From positions 1,798,001 through 1,862,000 of the forward strand of contig OY759767.1 in NCBI GenBank assembly GCA_963662705.2: a DNA stretch of 64,000 nucleotides, given 5' to 3'. Positions within the stretch are counted from its first letter, which is position 1, and the number at the start of each line of letters is the position of its first letter. The DNA is from JAPPHA01 sp963662705 (GTDB taxonomy: Bacteria; Pseudomonadota; Alphaproteobacteria; Rhodobacterales; Rhodobacteraceae). Shown here one piece after another: positions 24,914 through 33,726 of this stretch. A model generated the notes under the pieces. That model ran no database searches. It was not told where the DNA came from and worked only from the letters and a program-made list of their open reading frames with translations. A program made the position numbers and the translations under genes.

Positions 24914-25795
24914 ATGCGAACCAGCTTGAGAGTTTCCGTAGCGCAACTGACGTCCTCGAACAGGCACGATGCCAATATCGAATTGATGAAAGCTGCAGCC
25001 GTCGCGGCCGGGAAAGAAGGTGCCGACTTGTTGGCCTTGCCGGAAGTCTCCGGCCTGATGAACCGGGACGGTGCCGACGCGAAACGGCACGTCACCTGGC
25101 CCGGAGACGATCCCTACATTGCCGCATGCCGTGTTCAGGCGGCCGAGCAGGGAATCTGGATTCATCTTGGGTCGACCCCTGTCAGGATGTCGGACCGGCG
25201 ATATCTCAACCATTCCGTGCTTCTGGACGATCATGGAAGGACAAGGGCGACTTACGACAAGATCCATCTGTTCGATATCTGTCTCGACGGCCAGGATCCG
25301 ACAGGAGAGTCACGGCGCTACGAGGCGGGCGACGAGGCGGTTCTCGTCGACACGCCATGGGGCCTCTGGGGCCTTTCCGTCTGTTACGATCTGCGCTTTC
25401 CTTATCTGTACAGGGACTATTGCCTGAACGGCGCAACGGTCGTGTTTGTCCCGTCAGCCTTCACGGTGCCCACCGGGCACGCGCATTGGGAAGTGCTCCT
25501 GAGGGCCAGGGCGATCGAAAACGGGGTTTGGGTGATCGCGCCGGCGCAGGTCGGTCGCCATGCCGATGGCCGGACGACCTATGGCCACTCCGTCGTCATT
25601 GATCCGTGGGGCAAGATCGACCTGGATCTCGGCGGTAATCGCCCTGCCCAGGCGACCGTCGACATCGATCTCGAGAAGGTGGCGTGGGCACGCTCGCAGA
25701 TTCCATCGCTCCGGAACGGGCGGGCGTATTCGTTCAGGCGCGTCGAGCGTCCGCGAGAAGCGATAGAGGACGTCGCCGGCTCGTCAAGCCATTGA
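24914..25795 (+). CDS. carbon-nitrogen hydrolase (nitrilase superfamily)
   Basis: A 293-residue Nit-type amidase. The catalytic triad is visible: Glu in LLALPEVSGLM, Lys in YDKIHLFDI, Cys in GLSVCYDLRFPYLYR. The second half (VPSAFTVPTGHAHWEVLLRARAIENGVWVIAPAQ) resembles omega-amidase or deaminated-glutathione amidase enzymes. The ATG at 24914 is chosen because upstream codons are not conserved in the family. It follows the C26 hydrolase on the same strand; both act on small amides, which hints at a shared pathway. The 208 bases after it look empty. Confidence 0.88.
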   Translation: MRTSLRVSVAQLTSSNRHDANIELMKAAAVAAGKEGADLLALPEVSGLMNRDGADAKRHVTWPGDDPYIAACRVQAAEQGIWIHLGSTPVRMSDRRYLNHSVLLDDHGRTRATYDKIHLFDICLDGQDPTGESRRYEAGDEAVLVDTPWGLWGLSVCYDLRFPYLYRDYCLNGATVVFVPSAFTVPTGHAHWEVLLRARAIENGVWVIAPAQVGRHADGRTTYGHSVVIDPWGKIDLDLGGNRPAQATVDIDLEKVAWARSQIPSLRNGRAYSFRRVERPREAIEDVAGSSSH

Positions 25796-26003
25796 ATCCC
25801 GAATGTTTTCGATTGAAGCGAACGGTCACCCGGGCAGACGGGCAGGATTCGGCCTCCCCGTGTCAGCCCGGAAATGGTTGCGTGCCTGTCTTTCCGAGAA
25901 TCCCGTCGCCATTCGGAACCGGTCCCCGAGATCCGAAGATCTGGGGGGCACTACCCGCGTCCCGCCTCACGTGACCCGCGCGCCGAACCGAAAGCAGCCA
26001 TTC

Positions 26004-26651
26004 TCACGCCGCCATTCGATGCTGGTCGATGTCGGCAGCAACCGGGGCAAGCCCGGTATCGGCGGCATCTTCACGCGGGGAGGGCTCGCTTGACAGCAAG
26101 CCGGTCTCACGCAGTTCCTTGAGCCCGGGGAGGTCGCGCGTGCTCGACAGGCCGAAATGGTCGAGGAAGTTCGGGGTGACCACGAACGTCACAGGTCGGC
26201 CGGGGCTCTCCCGGCGACGTCCCAGCTTGATCCAGCCAAGCTCCAACAGGATGTCGATCGTACCGCGCGAAACCGTCACGCCCCGAATTTCCTCGATTTC
26301 CGTTCTCGTTACCGGCTGATGATAGGCGATGATCGCGAGCGTTTCGACCGCTGCCCGCGACAGCCTTCGCTGAACGACCGTTTCCGTCTGCATGAGGTAG
26401 CCGAGATCTGCGGCTGTCCTGAAAGCCCAGGAATTGCCAACGCGCGACAGCCGTACACCGCGGCCCTCGTACCGCTTGACGAGCCGGGCCAGGGCCGTCA
26501 CCGGATCACACCCGAGCGGCATGCGGTTTCCGATCTGGGATACGGTCAGCGGCTCTGCCGTCGCAAAGAGGATTGCTTCGACCATTCGCTCCTGCTCCTC
26601 CATTGCCGGACTGCAATCGACGGAATCGACGGTTTGATAGAGGTCATCCAT
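26004..26651 (-). CDS. scpB: SMC complex kleisin-interacting protein ScpB
   Basis: A 215-residue ScpB, a paired winged-helix protein of the SMC-ScpAB condensin that organises the chromosome. Visible: EQERMVEAILFATAEPLTVSQIGNRMP, RLSRAAVETLAIIAYHQPVTRTEIEEIRGVTVSRGTIDILLELGWI and VTPNFLDHFGLSSTRDLPGLKEL. The start ATG lies one base beyond the scpA stop. No tatA follows, unlike some alphaproteobacteria. Confidence 0.94.
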   Translation of the reverse strand: MDDLYQTVDSVDCSPAMEEQERMVEAILFATAEPLTVSQIGNRMPLGCDPVTALARLVKRYEGRGVRLSRVGNSWAFRTAADLGYLMQTETVVQRRLSRAAVETLAIIAYHQPVTRTEIEEIRGVTVSRGTIDILLELGWIKLGRRRESPGRPVTFVVTPNFLDHFGLSSTRDLPGLKELRETGLLSSEPSPREDAADTGLAPVAADIDQHRMAA

Positions 26652-26652
26652 T

Positions 26653-27453
26653 TCATGATCTCCTTGCGCGAACCTGGATTTCAGCAAACGACTCCGACTG
26701 GCGGATCTCGATCTGGCCGCGTTTTGCAAGTTCCAGGGCCGCGGCAAACGTGGACGCCGTCGCGGAACGGCAGTGTGCCTGATTCGCCAGCCATGATCGG
26801 GGCATGAACCGCAGCATGTTGCCCCACTCGAGTGCCTGCCTGAACAGCGGACGCAGATGTTCCAGGGCCTGTTTGACGGTAAGGACATGGTTGCGGGAAC
26901 AACCTAGCGGCGTGAAGTCGTCACGGGTGCGAACGCGGGCGTATGCTTGCAGCAGATCCAGAATCGAGGCGGTAAATGAAACATGCCGCCTGGTTTCAGC
27001 GACCTCCGGGCACCCTCGGGAGAAAAAGTCCTTTCCAAGCCGGTCGCTTGCCATGAGCCTCGTGCCGCACTTTCGCATGGCTTCCAGTCTTTCGAGCTGA
27101 AAGGCAAGCCTGGCGGCAAGCTCGTCAGCGTCGATTTCATCGTCCGTGGGTTTTTCCGGCAGAAGAAGCCTCGACTTGAGATACGCAAGCCAGGCCGCCA
27201 TCACCAGGTAATTGGCGGCGAGTCGTATCCGGTTGCGATTCATGTGTTCGATGAACTGGAGGTATTGATTGGCAAGGTCGAGCACCGAGATCATTCTGAG
27301 ATCGACCTTCTGCTTCCTGGCGAGCGCCAGGAGCAGGTCCAGAGGCCCCTCATATCCGTCCACGTCGACGATGAAGGTCTCGGATGTTGCCGGTCCGTCG
27401 TTGTAATCCTCGAACGCATGTTCTTCGGATATGTCCAGAGGAAAGCTATCCAT
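26653..27453 (-). CDS. scpA: segregation and condensation protein ScpA
   Basis: A 266-residue kleisin that bridges the SMC heads. The N-terminal block VDGYEGPLDLLLALARKQKVDLRMISVLDLANQYLQFIE and AANYLVMAAWLAYLKSRLLLP are diagnostic; the C-terminal winged helix ends KRGQIEIRQSESFAEIQVR. The ATG at 27453 overlaps the nagZ 3' end by 8 bases. Confidence 0.94.
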   Translation of the reverse strand: MDSFPLDISEEHAFEDYNDGPATSETFIVDVDGYEGPLDLLLALARKQKVDLRMISVLDLANQYLQFIEHMNRNRIRLAANYLVMAAWLAYLKSRLLLPEKPTDDEIDADELAARLAFQLERLEAMRKCGTRLMASDRLGKDFFSRGCPEVAETRRHVSFTASILDLLQAYARVRTRDDFTPLGCSRNHVLTVKQALEHLRPLFRQALEWGNMLRFMPRSWLANQAHCRSATASTFAAALELAKRGQIEIRQSESFAEIQVRARRS

Positions 27454-28456
27454 TGCACGCGCCCGCGTACGCCTGTTCGCGGACGGTGTCCGCGGCAGGT
27501 AGATCATTTGGTTCGAATTGCCGCCGAAGCCGCAGCGCCCGCTTTGCCCTGGCACCGGCTGCGCCGCCCAGTTCAGGTACGGAAGCGGCAACATCGGTCA
27601 TTTCCTTTCGGTCGCCATTGCAGTGGAGGGCGATGTCACACCCGGCCGCAAGCGCCGCTTCGGCATTGCGCGCAGGATCTCCGTTCAGGGCCTTCATTGA
27701 CAGATCATCGGTCATCAAAAGGCCGGAGAAACCGATTTGCCCGCGTATCATGCGAATGACGCGGGACGAAAGGGTTGCGCATGCGCCGGCGTCAATGGAC
27801 GGATACAGCACGTGGGCCGTCATCCCGATCGGCAAGTCCGAAAGCCGCTTGAACGGAAAGAAGTCCACCGTGGACAGTGTATCGATGTCGGCGTCAACGA
27901 CAGGCAATTCTTCATGGCTGTCCTTGCGGGCACGGCCATGGCCCGGAAGGTGTTTCATCACGGGGAGAACGCCGCCATCGAGCAGACTGTCCGCCACGAC
28001 GCGGCCAAGCAAGGCGACCATGCCGGGATCATCGCCCAGACAGCGATTACGAATGATCGGATGAGTATTGTCGAACGCGACATCGAGCATGGGGACGCAG
28101 TTCGCATCGATTCCGAGTGCCCGCAGTTCCGATGCGATCAGGCTGTACCTCAGGCGCATAGCCCGTTCTGCGGTCTCGGTGTCAACTCTTCGGACCTCGT
28201 CGAGCGGAGGGATCCATTCGGTCCAGTGAGGCTTCGACAGCCGGGCGACGCGTCCGCCTTCCTGGTCAATGAATACCGGGGCACCGCGTCCGACGCTCGC
28301 ACGCAAGTCGCTGGTCAACGCGCGAACCTGGTCAGGGTCATCGACATTGCGGGCAAAAAGGATGAATCCCCACGGTTCGGCGTCCGCAAAGAACTGCCGC
28401 TCCCAGGACGTCAGCCGCAGTCCTTCGCATCCGAAGATGCAGGCCCGGGCCGACAT
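27446..28456 (-). CDS. nagZ: beta-N-acetylhexosaminidase NagZ
   Basis: A 336-residue glycoside hydrolase family 3 enzyme. It removes GlcNAc from anhydro-muropeptides during cell-wall recycling in the cytoplasm. Motifs: WGFILFARNVDDPDQVRAL, FIDQEGGRVARL, the KHLPGHGRARKDSHEELP block with the catalytic His/Asp dyad, and LLMTDDLSMKAL with the nucleophile Asp. The ATG at 28456 shares a base with the upstream SPOR gene stop (TGATG). Confidence 0.94.
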   Translation of the reverse strand: MSARACIFGCEGLRLTSWERQFFADAEPWGFILFARNVDDPDQVRALTSDLRASVGRGAPVFIDQEGGRVARLSKPHWTEWIPPLDEVRRVDTETAERAMRLRYSLIASELRALGIDANCVPMLDVAFDNTHPIIRNRCLGDDPGMVALLGRVVADSLLDGGVLPVMKHLPGHGRARKDSHEELPVVDADIDTLSTVDFFPFKRLSDLPIGMTAHVLYPSIDAGACATLSSRVIRMIRGQIGFSGLLMTDDLSMKALNGDPARNAEAALAAGCDIALHCNGDRKEMTDVAASVPELGGAAGARAKRALRLRRQFEPNDLPAADTVREQAYAGACNG

Positions 28457-29313
28457 CAGCGATTCTGAACCGGGATGCACTGCTTGCCGCGCTCAAGCAG
28501 CGATGTACACAGGTCTCTGGAGGCAACCTGGCTTTCAAAACCGACGGCTGCAATGCTGTACGAAGTCACACCGCTGGTTTCGGAAGACTGAATCACCGTT
28601 GGTCGGTCTCCGATCAGATCACCATGGTCGGTGATCAGGCGCTTTCTCTCCTCTTCGGCGACCTGGTAGCTGCCGAAGGATCCCAGGTGAACGACCAGTG
28701 CCCCCTCTTCAAGCGGCGCGATTCCGAGACCGTTCGGGCGTGGCCTCGGCAAGGTCGCCGAAGCCGCCGTTTCGAGCACCGGTTCCGCCCCCGCTTCGAC
28801 TGGCGGTTCCGTCGATTCTGCAACGCTTGCCTGTTCAGTCGGCTGCTCTGTCCCGGTTGTGTCCTCGGGTTCCGCTTCCCCTGAAACCAGGGTTTCCGGC
28901 GAAGGCGTCTCGTCAATGAGGACGTCTTGGGACGCAACCGTGTCCCTGGAATCGAGCGGCATTGGTCTAGGCGCGAGAACGACCGTGTCCGATGCCTCGG
29001 CTGCAATTCCTGATTCAATGACCTGATTGATCGACAACCCCTGGTTTCCGACCTGTAGTCCACCGGGATCGATCGGCCGTGTTCGGGCATGTCCCTCCAT
29101 TGCGCGAATCACGGGAATTTCCGAAATGTCCCTTGATCCAAGGGTGGCGGCCCAGTAACCGATCCCGGCCATCAAGGCGATGGAAACAAGGGCTCCGAAC
29201 CAACTCAGAAACACCGAGAGCCTTCCAACCAGACCGGTGGAAGGCGGCCTGCTTGCCGAAGAAGTCAGTACGGAAGGTCCCGTTCGCTGATCGCGATCGT
29301 ATCGGGAAATCAT
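28456..29313 (-). CDS. SPOR domain-containing membrane protein
   Basis: A 285-residue single-pass inner membrane protein: a short cytoplasmic N-terminus, a membrane segment about residues 35-56 (FLSWFGALVSIALMAGIGYWAA), a Glu/Pro/Thr-rich periplasmic linker, and a C-terminal SPOR domain (ALVVHLGSFGSYQVAEEERKRL, SYSIAAVGFESQVASRDLCTSLLERGKQCIPV). SPOR domains bind peptidoglycan lacking stem peptides at division sites. It lies between argS and nagZ, a conserved alphaproteobacterial order. Confidence 0.87.
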   Translation of the reverse strand: MISRYDRDQRTGPSVLTSSASRPPSTGLVGRLSVFLSWFGALVSIALMAGIGYWAATLGSRDISEIPVIRAMEGHARTRPIDPGGLQVGNQGLSINQVIESGIAAEASDTVVLAPRPMPLDSRDTVASQDVLIDETPSPETLVSGEAEPEDTTGTEQPTEQASVAESTEPPVEAGAEPVLETAASATLPRPRPNGLGIAPLEEGALVVHLGSFGSYQVAEEERKRLITDHGDLIGDRPTVIQSSETSGVTSYSIAAVGFESQVASRDLCTSLLERGKQCIPVQNR

Positions 29314-29393
29314 TGGGCCTGCCTCATTGGTTCACACTCTATATGGTGTGATTGACTGCTCCAACCCCAAAAATGCGATCGATTTTCTTGTGT

Positions 29394-31139
29394 TTAACGC
29401 ATTTCTTCGAGCGGGGTTACGCCCAGAATACCAAGTCCTGTCGAAATAGCAATGCCTGTTGCCCTGCACATGGCCAGCCTGGCGACGGTACCGTCCTCGT
29501 CATCGGCCTGGAGGAACTTGAGCCTCGGCATTTCCTTGCTCCTGTTCCAGAGGCCGTGAAACTCGGAAGCGATTTCGTTCAGGTAGAAAGCAATTCGGTG
29601 CGGCTCACGGTTCCGAGCCGCCAGTTCCAGTTGACGCGGCCATCCACCGACCTTCCGGACCAGGGCCATTTCCGCTTGGTGTCCGACCAGATCAAGGCAT
29701 GCGTCGGAGAGCGCGGCGTCGGAAACGTCGAATCCGGCGTCCTTGGCCTTTCTGAGTACCGAGCAGATCCGGGCGTGAGCGTACTGGACGTAAAAGACCG
29801 GATTGTCGCGCGTCTGCTGACGGACGAGTTCGAGGTCGAAGTCCAGCGGGACATCGTTCTTTCGCGTCAACATCACGAATCGCGTGACATCGGGCCCGAC
29901 TTCGTCGACGAGTTCGCGAAGGGTGACAAATGTCCCGGCCCGCTTGGACATCTTGATCGGGCGAGAGCCTGAAAGGAGACGAACCAGTTGGACCAGCCTG
30001 ACATCGACTGGAACTCGGTTTTCCGACAGCGCCGCAACGACGGCGGAAATCCTCTTGACGTAACCTCCGTGGTCGTAACCGAACACGTTGATCAGCTCGT
30101 CGAAACCGCGAAGTATCTTGTCGTAGTGATAGGCGATATCCGGAGCGAAATACGTCCAGCTTCCGTCATGTTTCCGGATCGCCCTGTCCATGTCATCGCC
30201 GAAGTCGGTCGATCTGAACAGCGTCTGTTCCCTCGGTTCCCAGTCCTCGCTGCTTTTGCCCAGCGGCGGATCGAGAACGCCCCGATAGATGAACCCCCGG
30301 GATTCAAGCGCATCCAGTGCGCCCTCGATCCGCCCGACTCCGTAAAGGGACCTTTCGGAAAAAAAGACATCCATCTCGATGCCGAGGGCGGCGAGATCAT
30401 CACGAATGATCTCCATCATCATCCTTGTGGCAAACTCCCTGAACAGGTCAAGCCATTCCGCCTCGGGCCTGTCGACGAAACGGTCTCCATACTGTTCCCG
30501 GAGAGCCTCGCCCACCGGAATCAGGTAATCGCCGGGATAGCCGTCGGCTGCAAACGCGACCGTCCTTCCATTTGCCTCGAGATATCTCCGGTAAGCCGAC
30601 CGGGCGAGGACTTCGACCTGCGCGCCACCGTCATTGACGTAGTATTCCCGGGCAACGTCGTATCCCGCGAATTCAAGCAGGTTTGCCAGCGCATCACCGA
30701 ACGCAGCGCCTCGTGCATGGGCGACATGCAAGGGTCCGGTCGGGTTTGCGGATACGAATTCGACGTTCACCCGTTGACCCCGGCCGAGGCGGGGACGACC
30801 GTACGAACGACCCGCCTGAAGAGCCGCCGGGATACTGTCGCGCCAGGCCGACGGGGTCAAGGTGAGGTTGATGAACCCCGGTCCGGCGATGTCAACTGAC
30901 TGGACCCGTCCGTCTGCCGCCAATTCGCCGGCGATGTGCTCAGCCAGCGTTCTCGGCCTGGTCCCGGCGGGTTTCGAAAGAACCAGGGCGGCATTCGTTG
31001 ACATGTCGCCATGTCTCTGGTCCCGGGGCGACTCGAGGGTCACCGCCCGGGCGTCGGTTCCCCCAGGCAGAAAACCCTTGTCGGCAAGGGAAGTGATTGC
31101 GTTCGCGACAAGTGCCCGAATGTCGAGAAAAATATCCAT
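29394..31139 (-). CDS. argS: arginyl-tRNA synthetase
   Basis: A 581-residue class I synthetase. The HIGH-like motif is PTGPLHVAHARGAAFGDAL and the KMSKS motif is PIKMSKRAGTFVTLRELVDEVG; the C-terminal anticodon-binding DALR domain includes VQYAHARICSVLR and ELAARNREPHRIAFYLNEIASEFHGLWN. The ATG at 31139 gives MDIFLDIRALV; the longer open frame to 31238 overlaps dgt and is rejected. It is 28 bases behind dgt. Confidence 0.96.
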   Translation of the reverse strand: MDIFLDIRALVANAITSLADKGFLPGGTDARAVTLESPRDQRHGDMSTNAALVLSKPAGTRPRTLAEHIAGELAADGRVQSVDIAGPGFINLTLTPSAWRDSIPAALQAGRSYGRPRLGRGQRVNVEFVSANPTGPLHVAHARGAAFGDALANLLEFAGYDVAREYYVNDGGAQVEVLARSAYRRYLEANGRTVAFAADGYPGDYLIPVGEALREQYGDRFVDRPEAEWLDLFREFATRMMMEIIRDDLAALGIEMDVFFSERSLYGVGRIEGALDALESRGFIYRGVLDPPLGKSSEDWEPREQTLFRSTDFGDDMDRAIRKHDGSWTYFAPDIAYHYDKILRGFDELINVFGYDHGGYVKRISAVVAALSENRVPVDVRLVQLVRLLSGSRPIKMSKRAGTFVTLRELVDEVGPDVTRFVMLTRKNDVPLDFDLELVRQQTRDNPVFYVQYAHARICSVLRKAKDAGFDVSDAALSDACLDLVGHQAEMALVRKVGGWPRQLELAARNREPHRIAFYLNEIASEFHGLWNRSKEMPRLKFLQADDEDGTVARLAMCRATGIAISTGLGILGVTPLEEMR

Positions 31140-31167
31140 CGTGTCCCGGAGATTGCCTGCGCGGCGA

Positions 31168-32334
31168 TTACCACAGGCGCAGTTCGCTATCCAGCGGGTT
31201 ATCCCGACCGGTAAAACGGGCATGTTCCTGGAGCGCAAAACGGTCCGTCATCCCGGCAACATAGTCGAGAATGATGCGTGCCCGGAATTCGCTGTTGGCG
31301 TTGCCAACGGGAGGCCAACCGTCAGGAAGATCGGCGCCTCCGGAGAGATACAGGCCAAACAGTTCCGAAAGGATTGATGACGCCCGGTCGCGCACCTTCT
31401 GGACCTTGGGGTGCCGGTACATGTGCTGGAAAAGGAATTCCCGGATTTGGCCCAGGTCACGGCGGATGGAGCCCGGAAAAGCAATCACCGGGCGATCGGC
31501 ATGACGTATTTCGCCGGGACTTCCCGGCGAAAGCGCCCGGAGCCGACCGCGGCTTTCGGTAATGACGCTCCTGACGAGGCAATCGAATACCTGCCGCAAC
31601 GCCGTATGGCGCCGCCTGTCGTCGTCGATCCTCGGGTATCGCCTGTCGGCTTCCCGGAAGCAGGCCCCCGCAATCGGCAGATCGAGAACGTCGGATTCCC
31701 TGAACAACCCGGCCCGCAAGCCGTCGTCCAGATCATGGGTGTTGTACGCGATGTCGTCGGCGAGCGCGGCAACCTGGGCCTCGGCACTGGCCAGTGTGTG
31801 AAGTTCGAGGTCATGTTCCGCATTGTACTCGGCCAGCGGATACGGGAGGTCGGCGACAACCGGCCCGTTGTGCTTGGCTATTCCTTCCAGCGCCTCCCAC
31901 GTCAGGTTGAGGCCGTCAAACCCTGGATATTGCCGTTCCAATCGGGTCACGACCCTGAGTGCCTGGGCATTGTGATCGAATCCGCCATAATCCTCCATGC
32001 AGGAGTTGAGGACCTCTTCGCCCGAATGGCCAAACGGTGGATGGCCGAGATCATGGGCGAGCGCCACCGCCTCGGTCAGGTCGGTGTTCAGTTCCAGGGC
32101 GCCGGCGATTGACCGCGCGACCTGTGCGACCTCGATCGAATGGGTCAGGCGTGTCCGGTAGTGATCGCCCTCGTGTTCGACAAAGACCTGCGTCTTGTGC
32201 TTGAGACGTCGAAATGAGGTCGAGTGAATGATCCTGTCACGATCCCGTTGAAACGCGGTCCGAAAGTCGGACGCTGATTCGGGAAACAGGCGGCCGCGGC
32301 TGTTTTCGGGTTTGCAGGCAATGGCAGAAAGCAT
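31168..32334 (-). CDS. dgt: deoxyguanosinetriphosphate triphosphohydrolase-like protein
   Basis: A 388-residue HD-domain dNTPase that cleaves dNTPs to nucleoside and tripolyphosphate. The metal-binding HD residues are in RTRLTHSIEVAQVAR, AVALAHDLGHPPFGHSGEEVL and ALADDIAYNTHDLDDGL; FRRLKHKTQVFV is the usual N-terminal block. The length matches the short dgt-like subfamily. It is divergent from erpA with 197 bases between starts. Confidence 0.94.
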   Translation of the reverse strand: MLSAIACKPENSRGRLFPESASDFRTAFQRDRDRIIHSTSFRRLKHKTQVFVEHEGDHYRTRLTHSIEVAQVARSIAGALELNTDLTEAVALAHDLGHPPFGHSGEEVLNSCMEDYGGFDHNAQALRVVTRLERQYPGFDGLNLTWEALEGIAKHNGPVVADLPYPLAEYNAEHDLELHTLASAEAQVAALADDIAYNTHDLDDGLRAGLFRESDVLDLPIAGACFREADRRYPRIDDDRRRHTALRQVFDCLVRSVITESRGRLRALSPGSPGEIRHADRPVIAFPGSIRRDLGQIREFLFQHMYRHPKVQKVRDRASSILSELFGLYLSGGADLPDGWPPVGNANSEFRARIILDYVAGMTDRFALQEHARFTGRDNPLDSELRLW

Positions 32335-32453
32335 GGGAAGCGTCGAGGCGGCTCTCCGTGGAAACGGGAAATCGAATGGTGACCGCTGAACTGTGTGACG
32401 AAGAAGCTGACAGTGATCAAGGGTCTCAGACGCCTTCTTGCCGCCGCTCGACC

Positions 32454-32481
32454 TTGCAGACCGCGAAATTGAGCGTATATC
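32454..32481 (+). promoter_or_regulatory. possible sigma-70 type promoter of erpA
   Basis: TTGCAG (32454-32459), a 16-base spacer and TATATC (32476-32481), about 50 bases before the erpA start. The match is moderate; a weak stem CCTCG/CGAGG follows at about 32493-32510. Confidence 0.3.
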
Positions 32482-32531
32482 ATGGATGCCAAGTCCTCGT
32501 TTGAAGACGAGGTTCCAAAGGAAGTCTTGAC

Positions 32532-32864
32532 ATGGAAATCTCAGTGCCGCCCAAGGTTACGGATCGTGCCTTCAGGCGCCTCATGGAGATCAACCAGACC
32601 CTTGACAGGGCAAGGGGATTGAGGGTTGCCGTGGAAGGAGGCGGTTGCTCGGGGTTTCAATATGACATTCGGCTTGATGACCCGGCAGACGATGACCTCG
32701 TTCTCGAGAAGGACGGAATGACGGTTCTGATCGACAGGGTGTCGCTGCCTTTCCTGTCCAATGCGGTCATCGACTTCAGCGATGAATTGATCGGGTCTCG
32801 ATTCACTGTCTCGAACCCGAATGCGTCCTCCAGTTGCGGTTGTGGTGTCAGCTTCTCATTATGA
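32532..32864 (+). CDS. erpA: iron-sulfur cluster insertion protein ErpA (A-type carrier)
   Basis: A 110-residue A-type carrier that passes Fe-S clusters to client enzymes. The three conserved cysteines are present: GGGCSGFQYDI and the C-terminal SSCGCGVSFSL. It is divergent from dgt, the order seen in many alphaproteobacteria. The ATG has GGAAG about 9 bases upstream. Confidence 0.93.
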   Translation: MEISVPPKVTDRAFRRLMEINQTLDRARGLRVAVEGGGCSGFQYDIRLDDPADDDLVLEKDGMTVLIDRVSLPFLSNAVIDFSDELIGSRFTVSNPNASSSCGCGVSFSL

Positions 32865-32931
32865 CCTCGGGTTCCGGAATCCCGCGGTCGTCTGAAGCGT
32901 TTCGCGGCGACTGCCGCATCAGGGCCTGCCC

Positions 32932-33714
32932 ATGATCATTTCGACCTTCAACATCAACGGGATCAAGGCAAGAATGCCTGCCTTGCTGGACTGGCTCAGA
33001 GACAGGCGGCCGGATGTGGCCCTGCTCCAGGAAATCAAGTCGGTCGACGAGGCCTTCCCTTCAGATCCCATCCAGGAACTCGGGTACCACGTCGAAACCC
33101 ACGGCCAGAAAGGCTTTAACGGGGTCGCAATCCTGTCGCGGCTTCCTCTTGACGACATCGCACGGGGACTGCCGGGCGATCCGGGAGATGAACAGGCGCG
33201 GTGGATCGAAGCGAACATACAGGGATCGAAGGCACCCGTCCGTGTTTGTTGTCTCTATCTGCCAAACGGGAACCCCGCTCCCGGACCCAAGCTCGACTAC
33301 AAGCTCTCGTGGATGGGTCGAATGAAACTCCGGGCAAGGACGCTGCTGGAATTCGAGGAGCCGTTCATCATGGCGGGGGACTGCAATGTCATCCAGCAAC
33401 CAGAAGATTGCTGGGACGAGACTGTCTGGCTTGAAGACGCCCTGTACATGATGGAGACACGAACGGCCTTCCGGGAAATCCTGAACCTCGGATTTACCGA
33501 TGCGCTGCATGTCCGCGACGATTCACCCGGCAACTACACCTACTGGGACTACCAGGCTGGTCGCTGGAACAAGAATCACGGGGTCCGGATCGACCACGTG
33601 CTGCTGTCTCCACAGGCAGCTGATATGCTCATCGATTGCCAGGTCGACAAGTATGTACGCGGTGAGCCGAAACCTTCAGACCATGTTCCGGTCTGGGTTG
33701 AACTTGACGCGTAG
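32932..33714 (+). CDS. xthA: exodeoxyribonuclease III
   Basis: A 260-residue AP endonuclease / 3'-5' exonuclease of base-excision repair. Endonuclease-exonuclease-phosphatase motifs: STFNINGIKARMPALLDWL, LLQEIKSVDEAFP (catalytic Glu), GYHVETHGQKGFNGVAILSR, IMAGDCNVIQQPED, WDYQAGRWNKNHGVRIDHVLLS and KPSDHVPVWVEL. It converges on the monooxygenase gene with 12 bases between stops. Confidence 0.96.
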   Translation: MIISTFNINGIKARMPALLDWLRDRRPDVALLQEIKSVDEAFPSDPIQELGYHVETHGQKGFNGVAILSRLPLDDIARGLPGDPGDEQARWIEANIQGSKAPVRVCCLYLPNGNPAPGPKLDYKLSWMGRMKLRARTLLEFEEPFIMAGDCNVIQQPEDCWDETVWLEDALYMMETRTAFREILNLGFTDALHVRDDSPGNYTYWDYQAGRWNKNHGVRIDHVLLSPQAADMLIDCQVDKYVRGEPKPSDHVPVWVELDA

Positions 33715-33726
33715 GCAACGCCTTGT

